Origin: Pseudomonadota bacterium
GTDB lineage: Bacteria > Pseudomonadota > Alphaproteobacteria > Rhizobiales > Xanthobacteraceae
Assembly (NCBI GenBank): GCA_023451825.1
Contig: JAEXYA010000011.1
Location: 10,126 to 74,125, forward strand
Direction of reading: 5' to 3'
DNA: 64,000 nt
In this document: one piece after another, positions 61,358 to 64,000 of the stretch
How the letters are laid out: the number at the start of each line of letters is the position of its first letter
How positions within the stretch are numbered: position 1 is the stretch's first letter
Program-made: the position numbers and the translations under genes
Notes under the pieces: generated by a model
Databases searched by the model: none
What the model was told of the DNA's origin: nothing
The model's input: the letters and a program-made list of their open reading frames with translations, nothing else

Positions 61358-61446
61358 GTAGGGCGGATGCGCGAAGCGTAATCCGCCGGCCGAGTGCATA
61401 GTTGAAACTCCGCGGCGGATTACGGCTTCGCCTCATCCGCCCTACG
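61358..61446. repeat. Hairpin intergenic repeat, GTAGGGCGGAT subtype (3' side of brnA)
   Basis: GTAGGGCGGATGCGCGAAGCGTAATCCGCCG on the left and CGGCGGATTACGGCTTCGCCTCATCCGCCCTAC on the right. Ends 2 nt before the stop of the deacetylase gene. Confidence 0.88.
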
Positions 61447-61447
61447 G

Positions 61448-62494
61448 CTACGGCTGCGAGAACCCCGTCAAAAACGAATCCAGGCAATCCTGGATCGCGT
61501 CGATGCCATAGCCGCCTTCCTGCACGACCAGCGTCGGCAGATCGAGCGATCGCATCTTCTCACCGACACTGCCAAAATCCTTCGCATCGAGCTTGAAGAT
61601 GCCGATCGGATCATCGCGATGCGCGTCGAAGCCAAGCGCGACCACAAGGGCATCGGCACCGAATGCGCGAACCTTGGCAATCGCCTTGTCGAGTGCTGCA
61701 TTCATCTCGGCACCACCAGCACCGGCGGCAAGTGGCAGATTGAGATTGGCGCCCTCGCCTGCGCCATAGCCAGTCTCATGCGCAAAGCCGGTATAGAACG
61801 GCACGAAGTCGACGGGATCGCCATGGATCGAAATCGTCAGCACATCCGGACGCGTGTAGAAGATCTGCTGCGTGCCGTCGCCATGGTGAATATCGACATC
61901 GATGATCGCCACCTTGCCGAACTGGCTGCGCAGCCGTTGCGCGGCGATCGCACTGTTATTGAGATAGCAGAAGCCGGTGCCACGATCGGCACGGGCATGA
62001 TGGCCCGACGGCCGGCAGAGCGCATAGGCAGACCGATCACCCGCTAAAATAGCATCCGCAGCCGTCACCGCCGTTTCCGATGAGCGCAGGATGGAGCGCC
62101 AGCTTTCCGGCCCCATCGGCACAGACAGATCGCCGAGATACCAGCCGACCTGGCCGATGAAGCCTGTGGCCGGGCAATCAGGCCGTGCCGTCTCTTCCAC
62201 GCGCCCGCTCCAGTAGGGAAAATATTGCGGCCACACTTCCGGCCCGTGATCGGGCAGTTTCGCCCAGTTGTCCCATGCGGTCTCGAGAAAGCGGACATAA
62301 GCGGCCGTGTGCACCGTCAGCGCCGGCGCGGTGCCATGGTCGGCCGGCATCTCGGGCTTGATCCCGTGACGCGCCAGAGCGCCGAGCAATCGTTCGGTGC
62401 GAACGGGCGAGTCCTTGATGGGCACGAATTTGCCATAGCGCATGAACTGCTGCGGCGAATGGACGGCCTGATTTGGATGATAGAAAGCACGCAT
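61448..62494 (-). CDS. Histone deacetylase-family protein (acetylpolyamine amidohydrolase-like)
   Basis: 348 residues from the ATG at 62494, supported by an AAGGAG ribosome-binding site. Motifs: PSGHHARADRGTGFCYLNN, DVDIHHGDGTQQIFY (Zn ligands and catalytic His pair) and GFDAHRDD. The longer N-terminal part and Tyr/Trp-rich PYWSG region resemble bacterial acetylpolyamine deacetylases (AphA/AphB). Would remove acetyl groups from polyamines or other amines in the cytoplasm. Confidence 0.9.
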   Translation of the reverse strand: MRAFYHPNQAVHSPQQFMRYGKFVPIKDSPVRTERLLGALARHGIKPEMPADHGTAPALTVHTAAYVRFLETAWDNWAKLPDHGPEVWPQYFPYWSGRVEETARPDCPATGFIGQVGWYLGDLSVPMGPESWRSILRSSETAVTAADAILAGDRSAYALCRPSGHHARADRGTGFCYLNNSAIAAQRLRSQFGKVAIIDVDIHHGDGTQQIFYTRPDVLTISIHGDPVDFVPFYTGFAHETGYGAGEGANLNLPLAAGAGGAEMNAALDKAIAKVRAFGADALVVALGFDAHRDDPIGIFKLDAKDFGSVGEKMRSLDLPTLVVQEGGYGIDAIQDCLDSFLTGFSQP

Positions 62495-62660
62495 GGTAAT
62501 CTCCTTCGATCGTAGCCATGAGTTAGCAGACCCGGTCATCATCGCCAACGTTTCCGCGTCACGGAAAACCCGCTGCGCCGCGCGGGATCAACGCCTCTCG
62601 ACGTCTCCGATCTAAACGGTCAGACTTCGCATCGTCATTCGTTTTCTGGAGATGCTGTTG

Positions 62661-63854
62661 ATGCCGTCTGCACTGATGTCCGGTTTCCCGTCCCATTCGA
62701 CCGATCAGGTCAGCTTGGCCAACTGGCGCACCGACCCTTTCAACAAATGGGCGTTTCATCATGTGCGGGACATCGTGCCGTCTGCCGACATCCCGAATGA
62801 TCCAGGCAATATCTGGCAACTCGATTCCAATCCGGACGACCTCTCATCGCTTACCGTCGAACATGACGGCGTCCGCTATTCCATCGACAAACTGCTCGAC
62901 GCAACCGACACGGACGGCATCGCCGTCCTGCATCGCGGTCAGGTGATCTTCGAGCGCTACGCCAATGGCATGAGCGCCAACACGCCGCACATCCTGATGT
63001 CGGTGTCAAAATCCATGACCGCGCTTGTGGCGGGTATCCTCGTCGAGAAGGGCGTCCTCTCCCCGGAGCAGACGATCGTCTCGATCATTCCGGAGTTGCG
63101 AGGCTCCGTCTATTCCGATGCCACTGTCCGTCATGTGCTGGACATGCGCATCGGCATTCAATTCGACGAAAACTATCTCGCGACATCGGGCCCGATCGTC
63201 GAATATCGCAAATCGACCGGCTGGAATCCGCTCGGGCCCGGCGAAAGCCCGAGCGACCTGCGCAGCTTCCTCACCAGCCTCAAAGATCGCGACGGCCTGG
63301 ACGGCGGCCCCTTCCACTATGTCTCCCCGAATTCCGACCTGCTCGGCTGGATCCTGGAGCGCGCAAGCGGCAAGCGCTTTGCGGACCTGATGAGCGCGCA
63401 TCTGTGGCAACCGATGGGCGCGCAGTATCCTGGCTACGTCACCATCGATCGCTTCGGCGCACCGCGCTGCGCCGGCGGCATCTGCATGACGGTGCGCGAT
63501 CTCGCGCGCGTGGGCCAATTGATGCTGCAAGGTGGCAAGCGCAATGGCACCTCGATCATTCCATCAAGCTGGATCGACGATATCCTGACCAATGGCGATC
63601 CCGCCGCCTGGGCGGCCGGCGACCTCGCTCCCTATTTCGACGGAAGATCGATGCACTATCGCAACAAGTGGTATGTGCTGCGCGATCGACAGATGGCCCT
63701 CGGCCTCGGCATTCACGGCCAGAACGTTTTCGTCGAGCCGAAGAAGGACTTGGTGATTGCGAAAGTGTCGTCACAAGCGGCACCGCTCGATCCGGAACGC
63801 ACGGAGCTCACGCTGCGTTTCGCGGAAGCCGTGAGCGATCATATCGGGCGATAG
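62661..63854 (+). CDS. Serine hydrolase, class C beta-lactamase/NylB-like
   Basis: 397 residues from the ATG at 62661, which has GGAG 9 nt upstream; an ATG at 62652 would overlap that site. SxxK pair Ser114/Lys117 (MSVSKSMT), a Tyr-containing YVSPNSDLLGW, and HGQN near the C-terminus match the 6-aminohexanoate-dimer hydrolase/EstB branch of penicillin-binding-like esterases. The natural substrate is unknown. Divergent from the deacetylase gene. Confidence 0.87.
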   Translation: MPSALMSGFPSHSTDQVSLANWRTDPFNKWAFHHVRDIVPSADIPNDPGNIWQLDSNPDDLSSLTVEHDGVRYSIDKLLDATDTDGIAVLHRGQVIFERYANGMSANTPHILMSVSKSMTALVAGILVEKGVLSPEQTIVSIIPELRGSVYSDATVRHVLDMRIGIQFDENYLATSGPIVEYRKSTGWNPLGPGESPSDLRSFLTSLKDRDGLDGGPFHYVSPNSDLLGWILERASGKRFADLMSAHLWQPMGAQYPGYVTIDRFGAPRCAGGICMTVRDLARVGQLMLQGGKRNGTSIIPSSWIDDILTNGDPAAWAAGDLAPYFDGRSMHYRNKWYVLRDRQMALGLGIHGQNVFVEPKKDLVIAKVSSQAAPLDPERTELTLRFAEAVSDHIGR

Positions 63855-63856
63855 CC

Positions 63857-63945
63857 GTAGGGCGGATGAGCGCAGCGTAATCCGCCGCGGAGTTTCCGCC
63901 ATTGAATCGGCCGGCGGACTACGGCTTCGCCTCATCCGCCCTACG
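63857..63945. repeat. Hairpin intergenic repeat, GTAGGGCGGAT subtype
   Basis: GTAGGGCGGATGAGCGCAGCGTAATCCGCC and GGCGGACTACGGCTTCGCCTCATCCGCCCTAC form two hairpins directly after the serine hydrolase stop. Confidence 0.88.
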
Positions 63946-63963
63946 TCCTGAGATTCACGCGGT

Positions 63964-64000
63964 CGTAGGATGGGTTGAGCGAAGCGATACCCATCACCGC
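63964..64000. repeat. Hairpin intergenic repeat, GTAGGATGGG subtype, cut by window end
   Basis: GTAGGATGGGTTGAGCGAAGCGATACCCATCACC, the left hairpin of another copy, only 18 nt after the previous repeat. Confidence 0.85.

Overview
The window looks like ordinary chromosome of a GC-rich alphaproteobacterium of the Bradyrhizobium/Rhodopseudomonas/Afipia group. The signs are a type II glutamine synthetase (GlnII) next to a DUF2735 gene, a pyruvate dehydrogenase cluster whose E1-beta carries its own lipoyl domain with a DUF5076 gene inside it, a class I PHA synthase, an ExoR-like Sel1 protein, and many hairpin-type intergenic repeats. No rRNA, tRNA, prophage, insertion sequence or CRISPR array was found. 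High GC gives most real genes a long open antisense frame; these were left out.

Layout. 1-7.8 kb: a leftward run of recJ, a haloacid dehalogenase, a GNAT acetyltransferase, glpX, hom, an alanine/diaminopimelate-type aminotransferase and a small lipoprotein. 8-11.5 kb: phaC, a MAPEG-like protein and glutaminase, rightward. 11.6-13.5 kb: a DUF2735 gene divergent from glnII, which has a clear sigma-54 promoter. 13.6-18.9 kb: a leftward run of argC, a PaiB-like flavoprotein, a Tat-exported metallo-beta-lactamase-fold enzyme, a DedA protein and an exported TPR-caspase protein. 19-23.6 kb: a small HAHLN-motif membrane protein, parE, a small membrane protein and two tandem SDRs. 23.6-28.8 kb: an exported amidohydrolase and an RND efflux pump with its adaptor. 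29-33.7 kb: xth, a three-gene MotA/TolQ-like membrane operon, an ExoR homologue, and about 0.8 kb with no confident gene.

33.7-39.5 kb: the pyruvate dehydrogenase cluster (pdhA, pdhB, DUF5076, pdhC, lpdA). 39.7-42.7 kb: ftsB/divIC, an FMN reductase and a second exported caspase protein with coiled-coil and peptidoglycan-binding-like parts. 42.8-47.1 kb: a leftward operon of a membrane alpha/beta hydrolase with a Cys nucleophile motif, an ICMT-like methyltransferase, an MDR oxidoreductase and an MFS transporter, divergent from a small exported GHSAG hydrolase. 48-52 kb: a glycoside hydrolase with RTX repeats, eno and queF. 52.4-57.4 kb: a TonB-dependent receptor, an MFS transporter overlapping kdsA, and a NIPSNAP protein. 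57.6-60.6 kb: an exported PAAR-like protein followed 5 nt later by an exported TPR-CHAT protein. 60.8-64 kb: a BrnT/BrnA toxin-antitoxin pair between two repeats, an acetylpolyamine amidohydrolase-like deacetylase and a NylB-like serine hydrolase.

The least explained parts are the exported PAAR-like/CHAT pair, the three separate exported caspase-clan proteins, and the MotA/TolQ-like operon with two unrecognised partners. Most other genes are core metabolism: carbon (glpX, eno, pdh), amino acids and nitrogen (hom, argC, glnII, glsA), storage polymer (phaC), LPS (kdsA), and DNA topology and repair (parE, recJ, xth).
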